Source: Physella acuta (Eukaryota > Mollusca > Gastropoda > Physidae). Taken from it: DNA of 64,000 nt. The notes under the pieces were generated by a model that saw only the letters and a program-made list of their open reading frames with translations, was not told the DNA's origin and searched no databases. A program made the translations under genes and the position numbers. The DNA lies in NCBI RefSeq assembly GCF_028476545.1, contig NW_026731624.1:387501-451500 (forward strand). The letters run 5' to 3'. Shown in pieces: positions 45,418-59,841 of this stretch (position 1 is its first letter; every line of letters starts with the position of its first letter).

Positions 45418-47213
45418 GGGTGCTGGGAAACTGCGAGACGCGAAAAGCAAAATGGCGAGGTGGTAAACTGCGAGAAGGGCGCGAAAACCGCCGGTCACTT
45501 GATATTATTGCCTCGCATTTTACCACCACCCGATACTTACGTAGGAGGGTGGTGGTAGGATGCGAAGTTGTCTGCGAAAATTTTACCGATACCGATTTAC
45601 AGCTATATTTGATGCAGACTTCAAAGACGTTTCGTTTACATTGTTAAAACTTCCGATTATTCCGTCGCTAGACATTCTGATGTTTTGTCAACTTAACCAT
45701 CTTTTGTGTAGACTTAGAAAACCACCTTGTTCGAAACCGTCCGAAATACCGCCGACGAAAGATCAACTTCTTTCTATGGGTGTTGGGAAATTGCGAGACG
45801 CGAAAAGCGAAATGACGAGGCGGGAAAATGCGAGAAGATAATGCGAGACATACCTGCGGAATCAAGGGTAAATAGCGAGACACTTTTTGCGAAAAAAAAA
45901 TTCATGCTTTTTTCATCTTTATTTATTTAAATTATTTTTTTTTGTTTTAAAATAAACTAGCATGTAGCCATACCCTTTAACACGAGTGTTGTATGTTATT
46001 ATTTTTTATCTAGATTTCATTATATATATAGATACTAAGAAGATAGATAGATCTATTAAAAATCCTAACATCGTTGCTGTGCCACTGTCATCGCCCGCTC
46101 TCGTTAGCGAGAGGAAAATCCCGTCTCAGTCGACATTAATTTTTAAAACTAACCCGTATAAAAGTATAAACAATTCTAAAAAGTGTAATTTTTTTTTATT
46201 AAATAATTTTAATTACAAACAAAATTCACAAACAAAATCTTCTGAAACAGTCCTAGCACTAATCAAACACACCTCGTCACACCATCTTTCACACATAGTA
46301 CATCCAACCCAGTTCATTAGACTCTCATTTATACTGTGCTAACACAGAACACGAATATGAACATAATGGTAAAAAAAATGTGCGTCTGTAGATAATCTGA
46401 ATAAAGTCTGCTATCGACAAAACTACCATTTAATAGCTAAAAGGGGTCATTCATAAATGACGATTATTACCCCCTCCCCCACACATATTCACAAAAATCC
46501 AGATCCTTTCCCCTCCACTAAAATGACATCACACCTCAGCTTACAACCCCCCCCCCCTCAAAATTGTAGTTGAATTTTTTTTAGGCCTACATCGATATGT
46601 TTCCAAAATCTTGTCTACTTTCTTTCAAAATAGAGTATTTTAATCAATTCCTATTACAATTTATTAAAACAGTTTTCTAAAACGGGAAATAACGTCTAAA
46701 ATTCTTTTTCTAACACTGCTTTTTTATAGTGTGACGTCACAACATCTACCCCCCACCCTCCCCCTCATCAGACATTTCTATGCAACAATACAAAATGTTT
46801 GCGGCGGCATGGTGATCTTCAAAGACGGTAAATCAGGCGGCCTCGGCGTTCCACACAAAAGACAGAAGTTGATCTATCGTCGGCGGTATTTCGGGCGGTT
46901 TTGAACAAGGTGGTATTCCAAGTCGACACAAAAGATGGGGGGAGGACAAATCATCAGTATGTCTAGCGACGGTAAAATCGGAAGTTTTAACAATGTAATT
47001 AAAGCGTCTTTGAAGTCTGGACCAAATACCACTGAAAATCGGGTGCGGTAAATTTTTCGCAGAAATCTTCGCATTTCAACACCACCCAGCGTAAGTATCG
47101 GGTTGTGGTAAAATGCGAGACAAAAAGTCACGTGACCGACCGTTTTCGCACCCTTCGCGCATTTTCCCGTCTCGCCATTTCGCTTTTCGCGTCTCGCAAT
47201 TTCCCCACACCCT
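45418..47213. mobile_element. Foldback-type element with 363-bp inverted arms
   Basis: The left arm 45418-45780 and the right arm 46851-47213 are inverted copies at roughly 80% identity by eye. Shared anchors include TTGCGAGACGCGAAAAGCG, CAGACTTCAAAGACG, ACATTGTTAAAACTTCCGAT and GAAATACCGCCGACGA. The outer CpG-rich GCGAGACGCGAAAAGC motif recurs directly at 45790-45840, just inside the left arm. The 1.07-kb centre has no transposase. ORFs in the two arms look alike only because the arms are homologous. Confidence 0.7.
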
Positions 47214-47299
47214 CTTTCTTGTGTGGAAAACACCGAGGCTGCCTGTCGCCACAAACTTATGTTATTGTTGCAAGAAATTTGCAATTTCCCAGGCCTTCA

Positions 47300-47400
47300 C
47301 ATACAGACATCTACTTCATACATGCCGAGATCTGCTTCATACATGCCGAGATCTGCTTCATACATGCTTATATCTACTTCGTATATCTACTTAATGCTGA
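47300..47400. repeat. About 21-bp repeat right of the foldback element
   Basis: Units of CTTCATACATGCCGAGATCT; it matches the repeat at 45298-45417 in direct orientation. Confidence 0.75.
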
Positions 47401-49333
<1,933 letters not shown>

Positions 49334-49653
49334 AATTACAACATACATTCTTGTACAAAAGTACTGTCATTTGTAAACATGTTTCAATGTCACGCTTAAA
49401 AGCGAACACCACGTACGGTATACAATATAGTGAGAAGTTGCTTGGCCGCTTGTGTTATTTAAAAAAAATATCTACTGTCTCTTTAAAATATGCTTATTTT
49501 AAAACAAAACAGTATTCATGAAATCAAAAGACTTGTAAAAACTGCCAAGAGCCGTATGTAGTGATCACAATTAAGCTATGAGCAGCTTGCTTTTAAATAT
49601 CAGTAACTAATATATTTTTATTAAAAAGGCTGCGGGTAAAAAGAGAGCCAAAA

Positions 49654-49726
49654 TGGAGCTGCGTGGTATCGATCCCCGTACCTCTCACATGCAAAGCGAG
49701 CGCTCTACCACTTGAGCTACAACCCC
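49654..49726 (-). tRNA. tRNA-Ala (TGC), copy 1, T-stem variant
   Basis: Cloverleaf with GGGGTTG acceptor strand, anticodon loop TTTGCAT and discriminator A. One T-stem pair is lost (G51 opposite A63) relative to the other copies, so function is uncertain. Confidence 0.85.
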
Positions 49727-50045
49727 TGTTGTCTATCATGGCGAAAATATATTCAATGTTGTCCAGACCCTCCAGCGTTTGACTTGGCCAACACGTGAGA
49801 ACAGATTAATCTTTCGAAGGAAAAACAGATTTTGTTTTAATTTCAGTGCCTATTTTGTCTTTGTAAGTATTGGGGTCGAGATGTTTCAAAATAGGTAGCA
49901 TACTGCCACCAGTAGATGGTACTTGAAGTTGCTTAAAACACATTAACTAAAATCATCTATATCCGGTAGGAAAACATGATTTGCACTCAAAAGGCATACA
50001 CACAAAGTGGATAAAACCTATTATATTAAAAAAAAGTAGTATCAC

Positions 50046-50118
50046 TGGAGCAGCGGGGTATCGATCCCCGTACCTCTCACATGCTAAGCGAGCGCTCTAC
50101 CACTTGAGCTACAGCCCC
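50046..50118 (-). tRNA. tRNA-Ala (AGC), copy 1, type A
   Basis: Minus-strand cloverleaf: acceptor GGGGCTG/CTGCTCC with the G3:U70 pair that marks alanine tRNAs, A-box TAGCTCAAGTGG, anticodon stem CTCGC/GTGAG with loop TTAGCAT, perfect T-stem CGGGG/CCCCG, discriminator A. A T-run terminator follows about 10 nt downstream. A T6-T67 mismatch lies in the acceptor stem. A34 is a likely inosine site, as in other eukaryotic tRNA-Ala(AGC). Confidence 0.93.
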
Positions 50119-50625
50119 GATGTGCACCTCAAGCAAGCGTACATAAACGACTATGCAGCATCTAGCTGGTTACACGAAGCCTATTCATTAGAGCATACAT
50201 ACCTATTTAACTTTTTCCTCCAACCTCTGTTGATTCCAGTCGTTATTGATGAAAAAAGTTTTCATACAAGTAGCATGCTTCGATGGTCAAGGAAGCGAAT
50301 AAACAATTACAACATACATTCTTGTACAAAAGTACTGTCATTTGTAAACATGTTTCAATGTCACGCTTAAAAGCGAACACCACCTACGGTATACAATATA
50401 GTGAGAAGTTGCTTGGCCGCTTGTGTTATTTAAAAAAAAATATCTACTGTCTCTTTAAAATATGCTTATTTTAAAACAAAACAGTATTCATGAAATCAAA
50501 AGACTTGTAAAAACTGCCAAGAGCCGTATGTAGTGATCACAATTAAGCTATGAGCAGCTTGCTTTTAAATATCAGTAACTAATATATTTTTATTAAAAAG
50601 GCTGCGGGTAAAAAGAGAGCCAAAA

Positions 50626-50698
50626 TGGAGCTGCGGGGTATCGATCCCCGTACCTCTCACATGCAAAGCGAGCGCTCTACCACTTGAGCTACAACCCC
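50626..50698 (-). tRNA. tRNA-Ala (TGC), copy 2, consensus
   Basis: Fully paired cloverleaf: acceptor GGGGTTG/CAGCTCC with G3:U70, D-stem GCTC/GAGC, anticodon stem CTCGC/GTGAG with loop TTTGCAT, variable loop of 5, T-stem CGGGG/CCCCG with loop ATCGATA, discriminator A. TTTT follows immediately and TTTTT about 12 nt later as pol III terminators. This is the reference for the other TGC copies. Confidence 0.96.
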
Positions 50699-51018
50699 TG
50701 TTGTCTATCATGGCGAAAATGTATTCAATGTTGTCCAGACCCTCCAGCGTTTGACTTGGCCAACACGTGAGAACAGATTAATCTTTCGAAGGAAAAACGG
50801 ATTTTGTTTTAATTTCAGTGCCTATTTTGTCTTTGTAAGTATTGGGGTCGAGATGTTTCAAAATAGGTAGCATACTGCCACCAGTAGATGGTACTTGAAG
50901 TTGCTTAAAACACATTAACTAAAATCATCTATATCCGGTAGGAAAACATGATTTGCACTCAAAAGGCATACACACAAAGTGGATAAAACCTATTATATTA
51001 AAAAAAAAGTAGTATCAC

Positions 51019-51091
51019 TGGAGCAGCGGGGTATCGATTCCCGTACCTCTCACATGCTAAGCGAGCGCTCTACCACTTGAGCTACAGCCCC
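51019..51091 (-). tRNA. tRNA-Ala (AGC), copy 2, type B
   Basis: Like type A except for one change that breaks the last T-stem pair (A53 opposite C61) and weakens the B-box start. Confidence 0.88.
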
Positions 51092-51599
51092 GATGTGCAC
51101 CTCAAGCAAGCGTACATAAACGACTATGCAGCATCTAGCTGGTTACACGAAGCCTATTCATTAGAGCATACATACCTATTTAACTTTTTCCTCCAACCTC
51201 TGTTGATTCCAGTCGTTATTGATGAAAAAAGTTTTCATACAAGTAGCATGCTTCGATGGTCAAGGAAGCGAATAAACAATTACAACATACATTCTTGTAC
51301 AAAAGTACTGTCATTTGTAAACATGTTTCAATGTCACGCTTAAAAGCGAACACCACGTACGGTATACAATATAGTGAGAAGTTGCTTGGCCGCTTGTGTT
51401 ATTTAAAAAAAAAATATCTACTGTCTCTTTAAAATATGCTTATTTTAAAACAAAACAGTATTCATGAAATCAAAAGACTTGTAAAAACTGCCAAGAGCCG
51501 TATGTAGTGATCACAATTAAGCTATGAGCAGCTTGCTTTTAAATATCAGTAACTAATATATTTTTATTAAAAAGGCTGCGGGTAAAAAGAGAGCCAAAA

Positions 51600-51672
51600 T
51601 GGAGCTGCGGGGTATCGATCCCCGTACCTCTCACATGCAAAGCGAGCGCTCTACCACTTGAGCTACAACCCC
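51600..51672 (-). tRNA. tRNA-Ala (TGC), copy 3
   Basis: Identical to the copy 2 consensus. Confidence 0.95.
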
Positions 51673-51992
51673 TGTTGTCTATCATGGCGAAAATGTATTC
51701 AATGTTGTCCAGACCCTCCAGCGTTTGACTTGGCCAACACGTGAGAACAGATTAATCTTTCGAAGGAAAAACGGATTTTGTTTTAATTTCAGTGCCTATT
51801 TTGTCTTTGTAAGTATTGGGGTCGAGATGTTTCAAAATAGGTAGCATACTGCCACCAGTAGATGGTACTTGAAGTTGCTTAAAACACATTAACTAAAATC
51901 ATCTATATCCGGTAGGAAAACATGATTTGCACTCAAAAGGCATACACACAAAGTGGATAAAACCTATTATATTAAAAAAAAAGTAGTATCAC

Positions 51993-52065
51993 TGGAGCAG
52001 CGGGGTATCGATTCCCGTACCTCTCACATGCTAAGCGAGCGCTCTACCACTTGAGCTACAGCCCC
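51993..52065 (-). tRNA. tRNA-Ala (AGC), copy 3, type B
   Basis: Same sequence as AGC copy 2, with the single T-stem change. Confidence 0.88.
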
Positions 52066-52573
52066 GATGTGCACCTCAAGCAAGCGTACATAAACGACTA
52101 TGCAGCATCTAGCTGGTTACACGAAGCCTATTCATTAGAGCATACATACCTATTTAACTTTTTCCTCCAACCTCTGTTGATTCCAGTCGTTATTGATGAA
52201 AAAAGTTTTCATACAAGTAGCATGCTTCGATGGTCAAGGAAGCGAATAAACAATTACAACATACATTCTTGTACAAAAGTACTGTCATTTGTAAACATGT
52301 TTCAATGTCACGCTTAAAAGCGAACACCACGTACGGTATACAATATAGTGAGAAGTTGCTTGGCCGCTTGTGTTATTTAAAAAAAAAATATCTACTGTCT
52401 CTTTAAAATATGCTTATTTTAAAACAAAACAGTATTCATGAAATCAAAAGACTTGTAAAAACTGCCAAGAGCCGTATGTAGTGATCACAATTAAGCTATG
52501 AGCAGCTTGCTTTTAAATATCAGTAACTAATATATTTTTATTAAAAAGGCTGCGGGTAAAAAGAGAGCCAAAA

Positions 52574-52646
52574 TGGAGCTGCGGGGTATCGATCCCCGTA
52601 CCTCTCACATGCAAAGCGAGCGCTCTACCACTTGAGCTACAACCCC
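52574..52646 (-). tRNA. tRNA-Ala (TGC), copy 4
   Basis: Identical to the consensus TGC gene. Confidence 0.95.
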
Positions 52647-52965
52647 TGTTGTCTATCATGGCGAAAATGTATTCAATGTTGTCCAGACCCTCCAGCGTTT
52701 GACTTGGCCAACACGTGAGAACAGATTAATCTTTAGAAGGAAAAACGGATTTTGTTTTAATTTCAGTGCCTATTTTGTCTTTGTAAGTATTGGGGTCGAG
52801 ATGTTTCAAAATAGGTAGCATACTGCCACCAGTAGATGGTACTTGAAGTTGCTTAAAACACATTAACTAAAATCATCTATATCCGGTAGGAAAACATGAT
52901 TTGCACTCAAAAGGCATACACACAAAGTGGATAAAACCTATTATATTAAAAAAAAGTAGTATCAC

Positions 52966-53038
52966 TGGAGCAGCGGGGTATCGATTCCCGTACCTCTCAC
53001 ATGCTAAGCGAGTGCTCTACCACTTGAGCTACAACCCC
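52966..53038 (-). tRNA. tRNA-Ala (AGC), copy 4, type C
   Basis: Carries three linked changes from type A: T5 in the acceptor (5' strand GGGGTTG as in the TGC gene), A26 after the D-stem, and the T-stem change A53. The anticodon loop TTAGCAT is intact. Confidence 0.87.
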
Positions 53039-53544
53039 GATGTACACCTCAAGCAAGCGTACATAAACGACTATGCAGCATCTAGCTGGTTACACGAAGC
53101 CTATTCATTAGAGCATACATACCTATTTAACTTTTTCCTCCAACCTCTGTTGATTCCAGTCGTTATTGATGAAAAAAGTTTTCATACAAGTAGCATGCTT
53201 CGATGGTCAAGGAAGCGAATAAACAATTACAACATACATTCTTGTACAAAAGTACTGTCATTTGTAAACATGTTTCAATGTCACGCTTAAAAGCGAACAC
53301 CACGTACGGTATACAATATGGTGAGAAGTTGCTTGGCCGCTTGTGTTATTTAAAAAAAATATCTACTGTCTCTTTAAAATATGCTTATTTTAAAACAAAA
53401 CAGTATTCATGAAATCAAAAGACTTGTAAAAACTGCACAGAGCCGTATGTAGTGATCACAATTAAGCTATGAGCAGCTTGCTTTTAAATATCAGTAACTA
53501 ATATATTTTTATTAAAAAGGCTGCGGGTAAAAAGAGAGCCAAAA

Positions 53545-53617
53545 TGGAGCTGCGGGGTATCGATCCCCGTACCTCTCACATGCAAAGCGAGCGCTCTACC
53601 ACTTGAGCTACAACCCC
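53545..53617 (-). tRNA. tRNA-Ala (TGC), copy 5
   Basis: Identical to the consensus TGC gene. Confidence 0.95.
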
Positions 53618-53935
53618 TGTTGTCTATCATGGCGAAAATGTATTCAATGTTGTCCAGACCCTCCAGCGTTTGACTTGGCCAACACGTGAGAACAGATTAA
53701 TCTTTCGAAGGAAAAACGGATTTTGTTTTAATTTCAGTGCCTATTTTGTCTTTGTAAGTATTGGGGTCGAGATGTTTCAAAATAGGTAGCATACTGCCAC
53801 CAGTAGATGGTACTTGAAGTTGCTTAAAACACATTAACTAAAATCATCTATATCCGGTAGGAAAACATGATTTGCACTCAAAAGGCATACACACAAAGTG
53901 GATAAAACCTATTATATTAAAAAAAGTAGTATCAC

Positions 53936-54008
53936 TGGAGCAGCGGGGTATCGATTCCCGTACCTCTCACATGCTAAGCGAGTGCTCTACCACTTGAGCT
54001 ACAACCCC
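53936..54008 (-). tRNA. tRNA-Ala (AGC), copy 5, type C
   Basis: Same three linked changes as AGC copy 4. Confidence 0.87.
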
Positions 54009-54515
54009 GATGTACACCTCAAGCAAGCGTACATAAACGACTATGCAGCATCTAGCTGGTTACACGAAGCCTATTCATTAGAGCATACATACCTATTTAA
54101 CTTTTTCCTCCAACCTCTGTTGATTCCAGTCGTTATTGATGAAAAAAGTTTTCATACAAGTAGCATGCTTCGATGGTCAAGGAAGCGAATAAACAATTAC
54201 AACATACATTCTTGTACAAAAGTACTGTCATTTGTAAACATGTTTCAATGTCACGCTTAAAAGCGAACACCACGTACGGTATACAATATGGTGAGAAGTT
54301 GCTTGGCCGCTTGTGTTATTTAAAAAAAAATATCTACTGTCTCTTTAAAATATGCTTATTTTAAAACAAAACAGTATTCATGAAATCAAAAGACTTGTAA
54401 AAACTGCCAAGAGCCGTATGTAGTGATCACAATTAAGCTATGAGCAGCTTGCTTTTAAATATCAGTAACTAATATATTTTTATTAAAAAGGCTGCGGGTA
54501 AAAAGAGAGCCAAAA

Positions 54516-54588
54516 TGGAGCTGCGTGGTATCGATCCCCGTACCTCTCACATGCAAAGCGAGCGCTCTACCACTTGAGCTACAACCCT
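54516..54588 (-). tRNA. tRNA-Ala (TGC), copy 6, two stem defects
   Basis: Shares the T-stem change of copy 1 and also has A1 instead of G1, breaking the terminal acceptor pair. Possibly a pseudogene. Confidence 0.75.
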
Positions 54589-54907
54589 TGTTGTCTATCA
54601 TGGCGAAAATGTATTCAATGTTGTCCAGACCCTCCAGCGTTTGACTTGGCCAACACGTGAGAACAGATTAATCTTTCGAAGGAAAAACAGATTTTGTTTT
54701 AATTTCAGTGCCTATTTTGTCTTTGTAAGTATTGGGGTCGAGATGTTTCAAAATAGGTAGCATACTGCCACCAGTAGATGGTACTTGAAGTTGCTTAAAA
54801 CACATTAACTAAAATCATCTATATCCGGTAGGAAAACATGATTTGCACTCAAAAGGCATACACACAAAGTGGATAAAACCTATTATATTAAAAAAAAGTA
54901 GTATCAC

Positions 54908-54980
54908 TGGAGCAGCGGGGTATCGATCCCCGTACCTCTCACATGCTAAGCGAGCGCTCTACCACTTGAGCTACAGCCCC
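54908..54980 (-). tRNA. tRNA-Ala (AGC), copy 6, type A
   Basis: Same as AGC copy 1, with an intact T-stem. Confidence 0.93.
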
Positions 54981-55489
54981 GATGTGCACCTCAAGCAAGC
55001 GTACATAAACGACTATGCAGCATCTAGCTGGTTACACGAAGCCTATTCATTAGAGCATACATACCTATTTAACTTTTTCCTCCAACCTCTGTTGATTCCA
55101 GTCGTTATTGATGAAAAAAGTTTTCATACAAGTAGCATGCTTCGATGGTCAAGGAAGCGAATAAACAATTACAACATACATTCTTGTACAAAAGTACTGT
55201 CATTTGTAAACATGTTTCAATGTCACGCTTAAAAGCGAACACCACCTACGGTATACAATATAGTGAGAAGTTGCTTGGCCGCTTGTGTTATTTAAAAAAA
55301 AAAATATCTACTGTCTCTTTAAAATATGCTTATTTTAAAACAAAACAGTATTCATGAAATCAAAAGACTTGTAAAAACTGCCAAGAGCCGTATGTAGTGA
55401 TCACAATTAAGCTATGAGCAGCTTGCTTTTAAATATCAGTAACTAATATATTTTTATTAAAAAGGCTGCGGGTAAAAAGAGAGCCAAAA

Positions 55490-55562
55490 TGGAGCTGCGG
55501 GGTATCGATCCCCGTACCTCTCACATGCAAAGCGAGCGCTCTACCACTTGAGCTACAACCCC
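55490..55562 (-). tRNA. tRNA-Ala (TGC), copy 7
   Basis: Identical to the consensus TGC gene. Confidence 0.95.
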
Positions 55563-55880
55563 TGTTGTCTATCATGGCGAAAATGTATTCAATGTTGTCC
55601 AGACCCTCCAGCGTTTGACTTGGCCAACACGTGAGAACAGATTAATCTTTCGAAGGAAAAACGGATTTTGTTTTAATTTCAGTGCCTATTTTGTCTTTGT
55701 AAGTATTGGGGTCGAGATGTTTCAAAATAGGTAGCATACTGCCACCAGTAGATGGTACTTGAAGTTGCTTAAAACACATTAACTAAAATCATCTATATCC
55801 GGTAGGAAAACATGATTTGCACTCAAAAGGCATACACACAAAGTGGATAAAACCTATTATATTAAAAAAAGTAGTATCAC

Positions 55881-55953
55881 TGGAGCAGCGGGGTATCGAT
55901 TCCCGTACCTCTCACATGCTAAGCGAGTGCTCTACCACTTGAGCTACAACCCC
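55881..55953 (-). tRNA. tRNA-Ala (AGC), copy 7, type C
   Basis: Same three linked changes as AGC copy 4. Confidence 0.87.
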
Positions 55954-56460
55954 GATGTACACCTCAAGCAAGCGTACATAAACGACTATGCAGCATCTAG
56001 CTGGTTACACGAAGCCTATTCATTAGAGCATACATACCTATTTAACTTTTTCCTCCAACCTCTGTTGATTCCAGTCGTTATTGATGAAAAAAGTTTTCAT
56101 ACAAGTAGCATGCTTCGATGGTCAAGGAAGCGAATAAACAATTACAACATACATTCTTGTACAAAAGTACTGTCATTTGTAAACATGTTTCAATGTCACG
56201 CTTAAAAGCGAACACCACGTACGGTATACAATATGGTGAGAAGTTGCTTGGCCGCTTGTGTTATTTAAAAAAAAATATCTACTGTCTCTTTAAAATATGC
56301 TTATTTTAAAACAAAACAGTATTCATGAAATCAAAAGACTTGTAAAAACTGCACAGAGCCGTATGTAGTGATCACAATTAAGCTATGAGCAGCTTGCTTT
56401 TAAATATCAGTAACTAATATATTTTTATTAAAAAGGCTGCGGGTAAAAAGAGAGCCAAAA

Positions 56461-56533
56461 TGGAGCTGCGGGGTATCGATCCCCGTACCTCTCACATGCA
56501 AAGCGAGCGCTCTACCACTTGAGCTACAACCCC
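56461..56533 (-). tRNA. tRNA-Ala (TGC), copy 8
   Basis: Identical to the consensus TGC gene. Confidence 0.95.
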
Positions 56534-56852
56534 TGTTGTCTATCATGGCGAAAATGTATTCAATGTTGTCCAGACCCTCCAGCGTTTGACTTGGCCAACA
56601 CGTGAGAACAGATTAATCTTTCGAAGGAAAAACGGATTTTGTTTTAATTTCAGTGCCTATTTTGTCTTTGTAAGTATTGGGGTCGAGATGTTTCAAAATA
56701 GGTAGCATACTGCCACCAGTAGATGGTACTTGAAGTTGCTTAAAACACATTAACTAAAATCATCTATATCGGGTAGGAAAACATGATTTGCACTCAAAAG
56801 GCATACACACAAAGTGGATAAAACCTATTATATTAAAAAAAAGTAGTATCAC

Positions 56853-56925
56853 TGGAGCAGCGGGGTATCGATCCCCGTACCTCTCACATGCTAAGCGAGC
56901 GCTCTACCACTTGAGCTACAGCCCC
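56853..56925 (-). tRNA. tRNA-Ala (AGC), copy 8, type A
   Basis: Intact T-stem. On its terminator (lower-coordinate) side lies the ATATCGGG spacer variant shared with AGC copies 11 and 14. Confidence 0.93.
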
Positions 56926-57433
56926 GATGTGCACCTCAAGCAAGCGTACATAAACGACTATGCAGCATCTAGCTGGTTACACGAAGCCTATTCATTAGAG
57001 CATACATACCTATTTAACTTTTTCCTCCAACCTCTGTTGATTCCAGTCGTTATTGATGAAAAAAGTTTTCATACAAGTAGCATGCTTCGATGGTCAAGGA
57101 AGCGAATAAACAATTACAACATACATTCTTGTACAAAAGTACTGTCATTTGTAAACATGTTTCAATGTCACGCTTAAAAGCGAACACCACGTACGGTATA
57201 CAATATAGTGAGAAGTTGCTTGGCCGCTTGTGTTATTTAAAAAAAAAATATCTACTGTCTCTTTAAAATATGCTTATTTTAAAACAAAACAGTATTCATG
57301 AAATCAAAAGACTTGTAAAAACTGCCAAGAGCCGTATGTAGTGATCACAATTAAGCTATGAGCAGCTTGCTTTTAAATATCAGTAACTAATATATTTTTA
57401 TTAAAAAGGCTGCGGGTAAAAAGAGAGCCAAAA

Positions 57434-57506
57434 TGGAGCTGCGGGGTATCGATCCCCGTACCTCTCACATGCAAAGCGAGCGCTCTACCACTTGAGCTAC
57501 AACCCC
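57434..57506 (-). tRNA. tRNA-Ala (TGC), copy 9
   Basis: Identical to the consensus TGC gene. Confidence 0.95.
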
Positions 57507-57825
57507 TGTTGTCTATCATGGCGAAAATGTATTCAATGTTGTCCAGACCCTCCAGCGTTTGACTTGGCCAACACGTGAGAACAGATTAATCTTTCGAAGG
57601 AAAAACAGATTTTGTTTTAATTTCAGTGCCTATTTTGTCTTTGTAAGTATTGGGGTCGAGATGTTTCAAAATAGGTAGCATACTGCCACCAGTAGATGGT
57701 ACTTGAAGTTGCTTAAAACACATTAACTAAAATCATCTATATCCGGTAGGAAAACATGATTTGCACTCAAAAGGCATACACACAAAGTGGATAAAACCTA
57801 TTATATTAAAAAAAAGTAGTATCAC

Positions 57826-57898
57826 TGGAGCAGCGGGGTATCGATTCCCGTACCTCTCACATGCTAAGCGAGTGCTCTACCACTTGAGCTACAACCCC
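57826..57898 (-). tRNA. tRNA-Ala (AGC), copy 9, type C
   Basis: Same three linked changes as AGC copy 4; first member of a C-C-A triplet. Confidence 0.87.
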
Positions 57899-58404
57899 GA
57901 TGTACACCTCAAGCAAGCGTACATAAACGACTATGCAGCATCTAGCTGGTTACACGAAGCCTATTCATTAGAGCATACATACCTATTTAACTTTTTCCTC
58001 CAACCTCTGTTGATTCCAGTCGTTATTGATGAAAAAAGTTTTCATACAAGTAGCATGCTTCGATGGTCAAGGAAGCGAATAAACAATTACAACATACATT
58101 CTTGTACAAAAGTACTGTCATTTGTAAACATGTTTCAATGTCACGCTTAAAAGCGAACACCACGTACGGTATACAATATGGTGAGAAGTTGCTTGGCCGC
58201 TTGTGTTATTTAAAAAAAATATCTACTGTCTCTTTAAAATATGCTTATTTTAAAACAAAACAGTATTCATGAAATCAAAAGACTTGTAAAAACTGCACAG
58301 AGCCGTATGTAGTGATCACAATTAAGCTATGAGCAGCTTGCTTTTAAATATCAGTAACTAATATATTTTTATTAAAAAGGCTGCGGGTAAAAAGAGAGCC
58401 AAAA

Positions 58405-58477
58405 TGGAGCTGCGGGGTATCGATCCCCGTACCTCTCACATGCAAAGCGAGCGCTCTACCACTTGAGCTACAACCCC
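58405..58477 (-). tRNA. tRNA-Ala (TGC), copy 10
   Basis: Identical to the consensus TGC gene. Confidence 0.95.
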
Positions 58478-58795
58478 TGTTGTCTATCATGGCGAAAATG
58501 TATTCAATGTTGTCCAGACCCTCCAGCGTTTGACTTGGCCAACACGTGAGAACAGATTAATCTTTCGAAGGAAAAACGGATTTTGTTTTAATTTCAGTGC
58601 CTATTTTGTCTTTGTAAGTATTGGGGTCGAGATGTTTCAAAATAGGTAGCATACTGCCACCAGTAGATGGTACTTGAAGTTGCTTAAAACACATTAACTA
58701 AAATCATCTATATCCGGTAGGAAAACATGATTTGCACTCAAAAGGCATACACACAAAGTGGATAAAACCTATTATATTAAAAAAAGTAGTATCAC

Positions 58796-58868
58796 TGGAG
58801 CAGCGGGGTATCGATTCCCGTACCTCTCACATGCTAAGCGAGTGCTCTACCACTTGAGCTACAACCCC
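58796..58868 (-). tRNA. tRNA-Ala (AGC), copy 10, type C
   Basis: Same three linked changes as AGC copy 4; second member of a C-C-A triplet. Confidence 0.87.
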
Positions 58869-59375
58869 GATGTACACCTCAAGCAAGCGTACATAAACGA
58901 CTATGCAGCATCTAGCTGGTTACACGAAGCCTATTCATTAGAGCATACATACCTATTTAACTTTTTCCTCCAACCTCTGTTGATTCCAGTCGTTATTGAT
59001 GAAAAAAGTTTTCATACAAGTAGCATGCTTCGATGGTCAAGGAAGCGAATAAACAATTACAACATACATTCTTGTACAAAAGTACTGTCATTTGTAAACA
59101 TGTTTCAATGTCACGCTTAAAAGCGAACACCACGTACGGTATACAATATGGTGAGAAGTTGCTTGGCCGCTTGTGTTATTTAAAAAAAAATATCTACTGT
59201 CTCTTTAAAATATGCTTATTTTAAAACAAAACAGTATTCATGAAATCAAAAGACTTGTAAAAACTGCACAGAGCCGTATGTAGTGATCACAATTAAGCTA
59301 TGAGCAGCTTGCTTTTAAATATCAGTAACTAATATATTTTTATTAAAAAGGCTGCGGGTAAAAAGAGAGCCAAAA

Positions 59376-59448
59376 TGGAGCTGCGGGGTATCGATCCCCG
59401 TACCTCTCACATGCAAAGCGAGCGCTCTACCACTTGAGCTACAACCCC
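59376..59448 (-). tRNA. tRNA-Ala (TGC), copy 11
   Basis: Identical to the consensus TGC gene. Confidence 0.95.
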
Positions 59449-59768
59449 TGTTGTCTATCATGGCGAAAATGTATTCAATGTTGTCCAGACCCTCCAGCGT
59501 TTGACTTGGCCAACACGTGAGAACAGATTAATCTTTCGAAGGAAAAACGGATTTTGTTTTAATTTCAGTGCCTATTTTGTCTTTGTAAGTATTGGGGTCG
59601 AGATGTTTCAAAATAGGTAGCATACTGCCACCAGTAGATGGTACTTGAAGTTGCTTAAAACACATTAACTAAAATCATCTATATCGGGTAGGAAAACATG
59701 ATTTGCACTCAAAAGGCATACACACAAAGTGGATAAAACCTATTATATTAAAAAAAAAGTAGTATCAC

Positions 59769-59841
59769 TGGAGCAGCGGGGTATCGATCCCCGTACCTCT
59801 CACATGCTAAGCGAGCGCTCTACCACTTGAGCTACAGCCCC
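59769..59841 (-). tRNA. tRNA-Ala (AGC), copy 11, type A
   Basis: Intact T-stem; third member of a C-C-A triplet, with the ATATCGGG spacer variant. Confidence 0.93.

Noticed and set aside
45560-47284. Similar ORFs (FKD..LLKLPI.PSLDIL) on opposite strands as a protein-coding pair
   Set aside because: They lie in the inverted arms of the foldback element and resemble each other only through DNA homology; no start, domain or codon signal.
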